Source: an uncultured bacterium (GTDB taxonomy: Bacteria; Actinomycetota; Coriobacteriia; Coriobacteriales; Coriobacteriaceae). From it: a DNA stretch of 7,603 nucleotides. Both the position numbers and the translations under genes were made by a program. The stretch spans positions 1 to 7,603 of the forward strand of contig CAJMOL010000066.1 in NCBI GenBank assembly GCA_905215095.1. Direction: 5' to 3'. This document shows positions 1 through 5,815 of this stretch, one piece after another. Each line of letters starts with the position of its first letter. Positions within the stretch are counted from its first letter, which is position 1. The notes under the pieces are model-generated. The model was not told the origin of the DNA. It did no database searches and worked only from the letters and a program-made list of their open reading frames with translations.

Positions 1-1
1 G

Positions 2-51
2 CGCCGGGCTACGCGATGGATATGTTAACCATCGCGTAGCCCGGCGTTTTT
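2..51 (+). terminator. Rho-independent terminator of an upstream gene outside the window
   Basis: A perfect 18-bp stem (2-19 with 29-46) closes a 9-nt loop and is followed directly by five T residues (47-51). The GC-rich base followed by a T run is the classical intrinsic terminator layout on the plus strand. It separates the dehydrogenase gene at 126 from whatever lies to the left. Confidence 0.85.
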
Positions 52-70
52 ATAACGTTTTACCTGATAC

Positions 71-106
71 AACCTGCCAAAATAAACCTGTCCCTTTTTG
101 GCAGGT
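71..106. repeat. Palindromic repeat in the leader of the dehydrogenase gene
   Basis: ACCTGCCAAAA (72-82) is the exact inverse complement of TTTTGGCAGGT (96-106), with a 13-nt loop. No T run follows on the plus strand, and the Shine-Dalgarno sequence of the next gene begins only about 8 bases later, so this is probably not a simple terminator. The first 18 bases (71-88) recur exactly at 7586-7603, which suggests a dispersed repeat family. The loop contains a second ACCTGTC (86-92) that could compete with 72-78 for pairing to GGCAGGT (100-106). Confidence 0.6.
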
Positions 107-125
107 CGAGCGGAAAGGACTGCTT

Positions 126-1061
126 GTGAACATCCTGGTTTTGCTGCCCGTCAACGACCGTCATCGCACAATTCTTGAGTCGAGCGCTCCGGGCGAGGAC
201 TTTATCTACACGAGCTCCGACGCCGCCACGCGCGAGCAGGTCGCCGATGCCGACGTGATCTTGGGCAACATCGACCCTGACATGCTCACGGCATGCGACC
301 ATCTCCAGCTGTTACAATTGCAGACCGCCGGCTATGACGACTACCTTGCCGCCGGCACCGTGCCGGCCGATGCCAAACTGTCTTGCTCGGTGGGCGCCTA
401 TGGCCAGGCAGTAAGCGAGCACATGTTTGCCATGGTGCTGTCTATGATGAAGCGCCTGCCCGGCTACCAGGACCTGCAGCGCGAGCATCGCTGGGAGGAC
501 TTAGGCCCGGTCACCTCGCTCAAAAATGCCAATGTGCTGGTGTTGGGCGCGGGCGACATTGGCGGTCACTTTGCCACGCTCTGCCGCAGCATGGGCGCGC
601 ACGTCCGCGGCATCAAGCGTCATCCGCTCGTCTACCCCATTGTATTTGAGGACATGGACAGCATGGACGCCCTGTCCGAGCGCCTGGCCGAGGCTGACAT
701 CGTCGCATCCTTTATGCCCAGCACACCCGAGACCCGCGGCCTGGCGAACGCCGAGTTCTTCGCCGCGATGAAGCCGGGCGCCCTCTTTGCCAACGGCGGC
801 CGTGGCGATCTTGTGGTCGCTGACGACTTGGTTGCCGCTCTGGAGTCGGGACATCTCGCCGGTGCCGCGGTCGACGTCACCGACCCCGAGCCGCTGCCTG
901 AGACAAGCCCCCTGTGGGATGCGCCTAACATGCTCATTACGCCGCATATCTCGGGCTGGTTCCACTTGGAGGCTACGCTCAACAATGTGGTCGACATTGC
1001 CGCGGAGAATCTGCGTCACCTGCAGGCGGGCGAAATGCTTCGCTGCTGGATCGAACACTAA
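126..1061 (+). CDS. D-isomer-specific 2-hydroxyacid dehydrogenase
   Basis: This 311-residue protein belongs to the D-2-hydroxyacid dehydrogenase family, cytosolic enzymes that interconvert 2-keto acids and D-2-hydroxy acids with a nicotinamide cofactor. The nucleotide-binding motif GAGDIG is at residues 141-146. The family catalytic triad is visible as Arg226 (in GGRGDLV), Glu255 (in DPEPLP) and His274 (in TPHISG), with the usual spacing. After the second strand of the Rossmann fold the sequence reads VRGIKRHP, with no acidic residue where NAD-specific enzymes usually carry Asp. Basic residues there favour NADP(H), which is an inference. The start is GTG, chosen because AAAGGA (114-119) lies 6 bases upstream and the N-terminus begins directly with a first beta strand. 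The substrate cannot be told from sequence; glyoxylate/hydroxypyruvate reductase or another 2-keto acid reductase are both possible. The gene appears to be transcribed alone. Confidence 0.9.
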   Translation: MNILVLLPVNDRHRTILESSAPGEDFIYTSSDAATREQVADADVILGNIDPDMLTACDHLQLLQLQTAGYDDYLAAGTVPADAKLSCSVGAYGQAVSEHMFAMVLSMMKRLPGYQDLQREHRWEDLGPVTSLKNANVLVLGAGDIGGHFATLCRSMGAHVRGIKRHPLVYPIVFEDMDSMDALSERLAEADIVASFMPSTPETRGLANAEFFAAMKPGALFANGGRGDLVVADDLVAALESGHLAGAAVDVTDPEPLPETSPLWDAPNMLITPHISGWFHLEATLNNVVDIAAENLRHLQAGEMLRCWIEH

Positions 1062-1063
1062 GA

Positions 1064-1090
1064 ATTACGCCGTTTTACAAACGGCGTAAT
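1064..1090. terminator. Perfect 12-bp hairpin just after the dehydrogenase stop codon
   Basis: ATTACGCCGTTT (1064-1075) and its exact inverse complement (1079-1090) enclose a 3-nt loop, beginning 2 bases after the stop codon. No T run follows on the plus strand, so termination here would be weak. It may instead protect the 3' end of the mRNA. The stronger terminator candidate lies at 1139-1168. Confidence 0.45.
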
Positions 1091-1103
1091 GAGCCGACGC
1101 TGC

Positions 1104-1202
1104 GAGCCCGCCGTTTGGCCAATCTGCCGTTCAATTTCAAAGGCGCGACCAGAAGGTCAGCGCCTTTTCATTTCACGGCACCTTGGCTCAAACGGCGGGC
1201 TC
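1104..1202. repeat. Nested palindrome between convergent genes
   Basis: The outer arms GAGCCCGCCGTTT (1104-1116) and their exact inverse complement (1190-1202) enclose further matching segments: GGCCAA against TTGGC, TGCCGT (1125-1130) against ACGGCA (1175-1180), and the terminator hairpin at 1139-1168. The element can therefore fold as one nested stem of about 99 nt. It sits between the convergently transcribed dehydrogenase and the aminopeptidase/microprotein unit. Confidence 0.65.
1139..1168 (+). terminator. Intrinsic terminator, probably bidirectional
   Basis: AAAGGCGC (1139-1146) plus GACC pairs with GGTC plus GCGCCTTT (1155-1158 and 1160-1167), with one bulged A and an AGAA tetraloop, followed by TTTT (1165-1168). 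On the minus strand the stem ends in CCTTT, a weaker T tract. Its place between convergent genes fits termination from both sides. Confidence 0.7.
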
Positions 1203-1345
1203 TCGCTGACTTTTGCTCAACCTGCGGCGTTTCCTTTTTGGTGCAATGGGGTCAAGTTGGCTTGCGCCATACCGGTAGTTCTGTCTGCGACACTCTCGCC
1301 AAAGTGATCTCAGACATACACCTAGTGTTTTCGACGCTCCGCTTA

Positions 1346-1528
1346 TTAGAGCCAGTCCGTCTCCTCGTCGTAGCGGTCCGAATAGGCGTTACGCTTGAGT
1401 TCTTCATCGCTCGTTGGTCGCGCCTTGGACACGTCGACCCCTGAATCGCGGCAAGCAGTGGCGAACAGTTGCGAACCCTGATCGATAAGCTCAATCTTGC
1501 GCTCGGCCTTCATGTCTTCGGCCTGCAT
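1346..1528 (-). CDS. Small acidic protein translationally coupled to the M18 aminopeptidase
   Basis: This encodes a 60-residue charged protein that I do not recognise. Its ATG follows the TAA stop of the aminopeptidase gene with no base between them. A GGAG at the very end of the aminopeptidase gene lies about 6 bases upstream, which is good ribosome-binding spacing. This layout usually means translational coupling and is the main evidence that the frame is real. The N-terminal half (about residues 3-25) looks like one amphipathic helix rich in Glu, Lys and Asp. The C-terminus is acidic and ends in DEETDWL. There is no membrane segment, signal peptide or cysteine pair; a single Cys is at residue 26. 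It could be a partner or stabiliser of the aminopeptidase, but that is only inferred from context. An overlapping frame (1252-1494, minus) has only a TTG start and no ribosome binding site. Confidence 0.65.
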   Translation of the reverse strand: MQAEDMKAERKIELIDQGSQLFATACRDSGVDVSKARPTSDEELKRNAYSDRYDEETDWL

Positions 1529-2914
1529 TTACAGCTCCACGCTTTCGGCGCCGTTGATGGTTAGGTTTCGCTCGTAGAAGGCGGTGAGGGCGCGGATGGC
1601 GTACATCACGTCGCGCACGCCGCCGGTCTCGTAGCTCGAGTGCATGGCCAGCTGCGGCAGGCCCACGTCCACGGCATGCATGCTCGCCTGCATGTTCGAC
1701 AGGTTGCCCAGGGTGGAGCCGCCGGCCATATCACTCTTGTTGGCGAAGGCCTGCGTGGGCACGTCGGCGTCATCGCAAATAGCCTGGAACACCGCGCGGC
1801 TAAAGGCATCGGTGCAGTAGTGCTGGTTGGCGGCTTCCTTGATAACGATGCCGCCGTTGAGCACGACCTGGTTGCGGGCATCGCACTTCTCGGCGTGGTT
1901 GGGATGCACGGCATGTGCGTTGTCGCAGCTCACGAGCATCGAGGCGGCAAGTGCGCGATGGTACGACTCGTCGTCAAAGCCCAGCGATCCGTTGATGCGG
2001 CGCAGCGCATCGGCCAAGAACGTCGACATGGCTCCCTGCTTGGTCTCGGAGCCAACCTCCTCGTTATCAAAGCAGCAGAAGACCGAGACGTCATGCGCGT
2101 TCTCGGCACCCAAAAATGCCTGTAGCGAGGTATAGGCGCAGGCCAGGTCGTCAAGCTTGGGCGTCGAGATAAACTCGTCGGCCCAGCCCCAAATGCGCGC
2201 ATCCTGACGATTGACCAGGAACAGATCGCGACCCAGAATCTGCTCGGGCTCAACGTCCAACTCGTCGGCGATCAGAGCATCAAAGTCGCCCTGCTTAAGA
2301 TCACCGGCGCTGATGAGCGGGCAAAGGTCGACGGCGCGGTTGGGCGCAAAGCCCTCGTTAACGCCGCGGTTCATGTGGATGGCAAGGCTCGGGATAATAG
2401 CGACCTCGCGCTCGGTGGCAAGCAGGCGGCTCTCAATACGGTCGCCCTCGCGCACCAGCACGCGGCCCGCGAGCGCCAGCGGGCGATCGAACCAGGTGTA
2501 GTCGATCATGCCGCCGTAGGCCTCGGTGTTCAGGCGCAGCGTTTCGCCCGCGCCGTCAAGCTCGGGCACGGCCTTGACCTTAAACGTCGGCGAATCGCTG
2601 TGCGACGCCGTGAGCTGAAAATGATAGTCACCGGCAACGCCGTCCTCGCCCCACGTCGCGGCCAGGTCCTCGCCCACCTTAAAGGCAACAACGCTCGAGG
2701 TGTTGCGCTGCGTGTAATAACGCCCGCCCGGCTCGATGTCCCACGCCGCATTCTCGGGCAGGTAGGTAAAGCCCGCCTCGTCGAGCTCGGCCATAATGGT
2801 CGCCGCCGTATGGAACATGCTGGGGCATGCCTCGATAAAGTCGATAAGGTCGTTGGCGGCCTCAATATCATCGGCCGTCACATGCGCGCGCTCGGGCGTT
2901 TCCTGATCCGTCAT
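1529..2914 (-). CDS. apeB: M18 family zinc aminopeptidase
   Basis: The 461-residue product is an M18 aminopeptidase, a cytosolic di-zinc enzyme that removes N-terminal residues, often acidic ones, from peptides. Metal and catalytic residues of the family are visible, numbered from the chosen start: His105 in ASHSDSP, the bridging Asp in KLDDLACAY (about 255), the Glu pair in FDNEEVGSET (285-286), Asp331 in SCDNAHAVHPNH, and His425 in AMHSSYE. The conserved KSDMAGGSTLGN segment precedes the last His. The length matches the family norm of about 430-460. I chose the ATG at 2914 because AAAGGGGAG lies just upstream and the M18 homology begins soon after. An in-frame ATG at 3025 also has a strong AAAAGGAG and would add 37 residues of basic, non-family sequence. 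The gene forms a unit with the 60-residue protein behind it. The symbol follows common usage for bacterial M18 enzymes. Confidence 0.9.
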   Translation of the reverse strand: MTDQETPERAHVTADDIEAANDLIDFIEACPSMFHTAATIMAELDEAGFTYLPENAAWDIEPGGRYYTQRNTSSVVAFKVGEDLAATWGEDGVAGDYHFQLTASHSDSPTFKVKAVPELDGAGETLRLNTEAYGGMIDYTWFDRPLALAGRVLVREGDRIESRLLATEREVAIIPSLAIHMNRGVNEGFAPNRAVDLCPLISAGDLKQGDFDALIADELDVEPEQILGRDLFLVNRQDARIWGWADEFISTPKLDDLACAYTSLQAFLGAENAHDVSVFCCFDNEEVGSETKQGAMSTFLADALRRINGSLGFDDESYHRALAASMLVSCDNAHAVHPNHAEKCDARNQVVLNGGIVIKEAANQHYCTDAFSRAVFQAICDDADVPTQAFANKSDMAGGSTLGNLSNMQASMHAVDVGLPQLAMHSSYETGGVRDVMYAIRALTAFYERNLTINGAESVEL

Positions 2915-3032
2915 GCTCTCCCCTTTCGCTGGGTTGATGGTCCCTTCCAGCATACCCCGCCGCGCCAGCGCTGCACTCTTCATTCCGTGTTTAATCCCGC
3001 GCCGCTCACCAAGTTGAGCCATCATGCCCGCG

Positions 3033-3040
3033 CTCCTTTT
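3033..3040 (-). promoter_or_regulatory. Alternative ribosome binding site for an extended aminopeptidase start
   Basis: On the minus strand AAAAGGAG is placed 7 bases before an in-frame ATG at 3025. That is as good as the site in front of the ATG at 2914. If used, it would give a 498-residue form with a basic N-terminal extension of 37 residues. The rest of the 161-bp divergent intergenic region (2915-3075) shows no -35/-10 pair that I find convincing for either gene. Confidence 0.35.
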
Positions 3041-3075
3041 GCGACAATTACGCTAACAGGACGAGAGGAGCCGTC

Positions 3076-4161
3076 ATGAAGCCACGTAACATTGCCATCG
3101 CCTGCGGTGTCGCGGGCGTCGCCGCCGGCCTTGCCGCTGTCACCGGTATCGTTTATCGCAAGCAAATCAAGTCCGCCGCGTCGCTCAAACGCTTGACCGG
3201 CTACGCAGACGGCTATGACCTGTACGCAATCGACATCGCCTACGACTACGATCTTGATCGCATCATCGCCGCTGGCGTGCGCGACGACCAGGCCTACATC
3301 GATGCCGTGGTGGCGCAGGTGCTGCCCGGTGTGCCGGCACATGTCCAGGCGCCCCAGTTTGCCTGCAGCGCTTTTGTCGCCGTAGATGCCGAAGGCCGCG
3401 TGCGCACCGGCCGCAATTACGACTTTAAGGACGACACCTCGGCGTTGCTGGTGCGCAATCACCCACGCGGCGGCTATGCCTCCATCGGGTTTGCCGCCCT
3501 TAACAACCTGGGCGATAACACTCCGCTTGACTCCGTCGCCGGACGTGCCGCCGCACTCATGGGCCCGTTTGCTCAGCTCGACGGCGTTAACGAATGCGGC
3601 GTATCCATTGCCGTACTCACCCTGGATTCCAAGCCCTGTGACCAGGACACGCAACGCCCCGTCATCAATACCTCGCTCGCCATCCGTCTGGTGCTCGACC
3701 GTGCCGCCACCACGCAAGAAGCTGTCGACCTGCTTTCTGCCTACGACATGCACGCCATGGCCGGACGCGATTACCACTTCTTTATCAACGACGCCTCCGG
3801 TGACGCGCGCGTAGTAGAGTGGGATCCGCGCGATCCGGACCGCGCTTTCAAAGTGACTCCTGTACGCCAGGTTACGAACTTCTATGCCTGCTATGGCGAC
3901 GAAGTGCTGCCCAATCAAAAGAATGGCGAGCTGGGCCATGGTAAAGAGCGCGCCGTCGCAATCGCCGATGTCCTTGACGCCCATGTCGGTGCCCAGGACG
4001 AAACGATTGCCTGGGAAGCCCTGCGCGCCGCAGCGCAAGAGCCCAATCCGGAAGACATCACCAGCAATACGCAATGGTCGGTCGTCTTTGACAATACCGA
4101 ACCCGCCGCCGCTATTACACTGCGCCGTCACTGGGGAGATGTCGACGCCTTCGCACTGTAA
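3076..4161 (+). CDS. Membrane-anchored Ntn-hydrolase, choloylglycine hydrolase/acid ceramidase type
   Basis: This 361-residue protein has the hallmarks of Ntn amide hydrolases that cleave linear C-N amide bonds, such as bile salt hydrolase, penicillin V acylase and acid ceramidase/NAAA. Visible residues are Cys97 in ACSAFVAVDAEG (expected nucleophile), Arg113 and Asp116 in GRNYDF, Asn172 in DGVNECGVSIAV, HFFINDASGDARVVEW (about 234-249), Asn268 in TNFYA, an Arg in GKERAVAI (292) and NTQWSVVFDN near the C-terminus. Residues 7-26 form a hydrophobic helix preceded by basic residues, so the enzyme is probably tethered outside the membrane. The nucleophile must become N-terminal in this fold, which implies removal of about 96 residues including the anchor. 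The ATG has AGAGGAG (3064-3070) five bases upstream. It diverges from the aminopeptidase gene. The substrate is not decided by sequence; the internal Cys favours an acid-ceramidase-like or AAT-like enzyme over a classical cytosolic bile salt hydrolase, in which Cys is residue 2. Confidence 0.8.
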   Translation: MKPRNIAIACGVAGVAAGLAAVTGIVYRKQIKSAASLKRLTGYADGYDLYAIDIAYDYDLDRIIAAGVRDDQAYIDAVVAQVLPGVPAHVQAPQFACSAFVAVDAEGRVRTGRNYDFKDDTSALLVRNHPRGGYASIGFAALNNLGDNTPLDSVAGRAAALMGPFAQLDGVNECGVSIAVLTLDSKPCDQDTQRPVINTSLAIRLVLDRAATTQEAVDLLSAYDMHAMAGRDYHFFINDASGDARVVEWDPRDPDRAFKVTPVRQVTNFYACYGDEVLPNQKNGELGHGKERAVAIADVLDAHVGAQDETIAWEALRAAAQEPNPEDITSNTQWSVVFDNTEPAAAITLRRHWGDVDAFAL

Positions 4162-4228
4162 GGAGCCAGGCCCGTCGACCTTACGCTCGCCTGACGTTGT
4201 TTACATTTCTATACGCTTGAGCTAACTC

Positions 4229-4264
4229 GTTTTGCCCCCGTACCAGCAGTGTGCGGGGGTAAAC
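4229..4264 (+). terminator. GC-rich hairpin between the Ntn-hydrolase and phosphofructokinase genes
   Basis: GTTT (4229-4232) pairs with AAAC (4261-4264), and CCCCCG (4235-4240) with CGGGGG (4254-4259), with a bulged T, a G-T pair and three further inner pairs. No T run follows, so it is at best an imperfect terminator for the gene ending at 4161. It also lies directly upstream of the extended -10 element at 4274 and could act as an operator. Confidence 0.4.
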
Positions 4265-4273
4265 TTATGCGCA

Positions 4274-4282
4274 TGTTATAAC
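4274..4282 (+). promoter_or_regulatory. Extended -10 promoter for the phosphofructokinase gene
   Basis: The sequence TGTTATAAC contains a TG one base before TATAAC, a five-of-six match to the -10 consensus with the extended-10 signature. No good -35 box stands 17 bp upstream, which extended -10 promoters tolerate. Transcription would start near 4289, giving a very short leader that begins at or within the Shine-Dalgarno GGAAGGA (4289-4295). Confidence 0.5.
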
Positions 4283-4301
4283 TTGCCCGGAAGGATTCAC
4301 C

Positions 4302-5381
4302 ATGCTTAGGATCGGTCTTCTTACTAGTGGCGGCGACTGCCAGGCGCTCAACGCCACCATGCGCGGCATCGTCAAAACGCTTATGACCAATAGCGAAGAG
4401 CCTATCGAGATCTATGGTTTTGAGGACGGCTACCAGGGCCTTATCTACAGCAGGTTCCGTGTCATGACGCCCGCCGATTTTAGCGGCATCCTCACCCGCG
4501 GCGGCACCATTTTGGGCACGAGCCGCACGCCGTTCAAGCGCCTGAACATTCCCGAGGCCGACGGCGTCGAGAAGGTGCCCGCGATGGTCCACACCTATCA
4601 CAAGTTACAGCTCGACTGCCTGTTTATGCTGGGCGGCAACGGCTCCACCAAGACCGCCAACCGCCTGCGCGAAGAGGGCCTCAACGTTATCGCCCTGCCT
4701 AAGACCATCGATAACGACACCTGGGGCACCGAGTTGACGTTTGGCTTTACGAGCGCCATCGACGTCGCCACCAAGTGCATCGACGACATCCACACCACTG
4801 CCTCGAGTCACGGCCGCGTGTTTGTCATCGAGATCATGGGGCACAAGGTTGGCTGGATTCCGCTGTATGCCGGCGTCGCGGGCGGTGCGGACGTCATCCT
4901 GATCCCCGAGATTCCCTACGACATGGATAACGTCATCAAGACCATCGAGCATCGCATGGAGACCGGCAGCCGCTTTACCATCGTGGCCGTCGCCGAGGGC
5001 GCTATCTCCAAGGAGGACGCGGCGCTGTCCAAGAAGGAGTACAAGAAGAAGCTCGCCGAGCGCACGAGCCCGTCAATCGTGTACGACATCGCCAAGGAGA
5101 TCGAGGCCAAGACCGGTCGCGAGACCCGCGTCGCCATCCCCGGCCACACGCAGCGCGGCGGCCAACCCGATGCTCAGGACCGCATCTTTGCGACCCAGTG
5201 CGGCGTCGAAGCCGCGCTTGGCTGCCTGCGCGGCGAGTTTGGCTACATGATCGCCCTGCGCGACGGCAAGATGTGCCACATGCCGCTCGAGGAGGTCGCC
5301 GGCAAGCTCAAGTTTGTCGACCCCCAGAGCGATCTGGTGCGCGAGGCCAAGGCGTTGGGCATCAGCTTCGGCGACGAATAG
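4302..5381 (+). CDS. pfkA: 6-phosphofructokinase, group III (mixed-substrate) type
   Basis: The 359-residue enzyme phosphorylates fructose 6-phosphate to fructose 1,6-bisphosphate in glycolysis. Family motifs in order are LTSGGDCQALN (8-17), GGTILGTSR (67-75), LGGNGSTKTA (110-119), PKTIDND (133-139, with Asp137 as the expected catalytic base), IEIMGHKVGW (176-185), PEIPYD (202-207) and GHTQRGG (281-287). The position that separates ATP from pyrophosphate enzymes carries Gly114, as in ATP users. Lys134 is the residue typical of pyrophosphate-dependent and mixed enzymes. Asn113 replaces the usual Asp of GGDGS. This combination belongs to the group III 'mixed' lineage, so the phosphoryl donor should not be assumed, though ATP is more likely from Gly114. 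The start has GGAAGGA six bases upstream. The gene is preceded by its own promoter and followed by a very strong hairpin, so it appears monocistronic. Confidence 0.93.
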   Translation: MLRIGLLTSGGDCQALNATMRGIVKTLMTNSEEPIEIYGFEDGYQGLIYSRFRVMTPADFSGILTRGGTILGTSRTPFKRLNIPEADGVEKVPAMVHTYHKLQLDCLFMLGGNGSTKTANRLREEGLNVIALPKTIDNDTWGTELTFGFTSAIDVATKCIDDIHTTASSHGRVFVIEIMGHKVGWIPLYAGVAGGADVILIPEIPYDMDNVIKTIEHRMETGSRFTIVAVAEGAISKEDAALSKKEYKKKLAERTSPSIVYDIAKEIEAKTGRETRVAIPGHTQRGGQPDAQDRIFATQCGVEAALGCLRGEFGYMIALRDGKMCHMPLEEVAGKLKFVDPQSDLVREAKALGISFGDE

Positions 5382-5404
5382 CCTCGGCCGAAATCCATCC
5401 CATC

Positions 5405-5502
5405 GGACCCTCCGACCCCGCCCGACGTATTTCGATTTGGCTCCTCCCTTGACTCCGTCAAAGGTCGCCAATCGAAATACGTCGGGCGGGGTCGGAGGGT
5501 CC
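5405..5502. terminator. Very long hairpin with a perfect 32-bp stem after the phosphofructokinase gene
   Basis: Positions 5405-5436 are the exact inverse complement of 5471-5502. After a single bulged T, four more pairs extend the stem inward (TGGC at 5438-5441 with GCCA at 5467-5470), and the loop itself contains a small CCTTGAC/GTCAAAGG hairpin. The element starts 23 bases after the stop codon and is followed by CCTTCGTTTA, a poor T tract. It probably ends or protects the upstream transcript, but its size is well beyond a typical terminator, so it may be an inserted palindromic element. Confidence 0.6.
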
Positions 5503-5561
5503 TTCGTTTACATACTCGCCGAGGCAATTCGTCTTCTTGCTGCGGGTGCCTGGTCTGAAAT

Positions 5562-5636
5562 TCAGTTGCGGTGAAATAGTTCCTGCTTAGCCCGCAAATG
5601 GCTAAATCTAGAAGCTATTCCACCGCAATTTACTGA
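5562..5636. repeat. Palindromic repeat, copy 1
   Basis: An imperfect palindrome with outer ends TCAG and CTGA, inner TTGCGGTG against CCACCGCAA, ATAGTTCC against GAAGCTAT, and TTAGCC (5587-5592) against GGCTAA (5600-5605). Its left arm matches the reverse complement of the right arm of the element at 6784-6854. The two are therefore diverged copies of one family, placed in opposite orientation on either side of the regulator gene. Confidence 0.7.
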
Positions 5637-5699
5637 GTGGGGGCTCTTGGCTGCTACTTGCACTGACATTTGTCCTGAAATGGCTGGTCGTTAGGGGTT

Positions 5700-5765
5700 G
5701 CTACCGGTAGTTGCGGTAGGGTTGGAGCAGATTCTAACTAGAAATGGTGGTCGCTACCGGTTGTT
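5700..5765. promoter_or_regulatory. Candidate operator: 13-bp direct repeat upstream of the XRE regulator
   Basis: GCTACCGGTAGTT (5700-5712) and GCTACCGGTTGTT (5753-5765) differ at one base and are 53 bp apart, close to five helical turns. Each contains the palindrome ACCGGT, and CGGTAG (5714-5719) gives an additional inverted half-site. The pair lies 51-116 bp before the start of an XRE regulator, a normal place for autoregulatory sites. No binding evidence exists in the sequence itself. Confidence 0.35.
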
Positions 5766-5815
5766 CTCGGCATACTCGGCTCATTCGATTCGACCATCAA
5801 ACGAAAGGAACCACC

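Larger units (their letters stand above)
5382..5815. other. 434-bp intergenic region rich in palindromes
   Basis: I see no credible gene here. It holds the long hairpin at 5405-5502, the first copy of the approximately 70-bp palindromic repeat at 5562-5636, and a 13-bp direct repeat at 5700-5712 and 5753-5765. The stretches 5503-5561 and 5637-5699 show nothing I can interpret. I could not find a convincing -35/-10 pair for the regulator gene downstream. Confidence 0.7.

Noticed and set aside
501..1058. Minus-strand frame of 185 codons opposite the dehydrogenase gene
   Set aside because: It is antisense to the conserved Rossmann and catalytic segments, and no ribosome site or motif supports it.
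1270..1280. TACCGGTAGTT, matching the core of the candidate operator at 5701-5712
   Set aside because: It is a single 11-base match far from the regulator gene and not next to a gene start. It could be chance, and only the pair upstream of the regulator is reported.
1115..1444. Plus-strand frame of 109 codons after the dehydrogenase
   Set aside because: It runs through the nested palindrome and terminator and then antisense to the 60-residue protein, and it has no recognisable content.
1252..1494. Minus-strand frame of 80 codons overlapping the microprotein
   Set aside because: It begins with TTG inside the microprotein frame and has no Shine-Dalgarno sequence. The coupled frame at 1346-1528 is better supported.
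3022..4131. Long minus-strand reading frame of 369 codons opposite the Ntn-hydrolase gene
   Set aside because: It is the antisense of a clearly recognisable enzyme gene, its translation is a low-complexity Gly/Val/Ala/Asp mix typical of antisense frames in GC-rich DNA, and it has no family motif.
4200..4228. TTTACA with TAACTC 17 bp downstream as a promoter for the phosphofructokinase
   Set aside because: The -10 half matches the consensus poorly, and the extended -10 at 4274-4282 is closer and much stronger.
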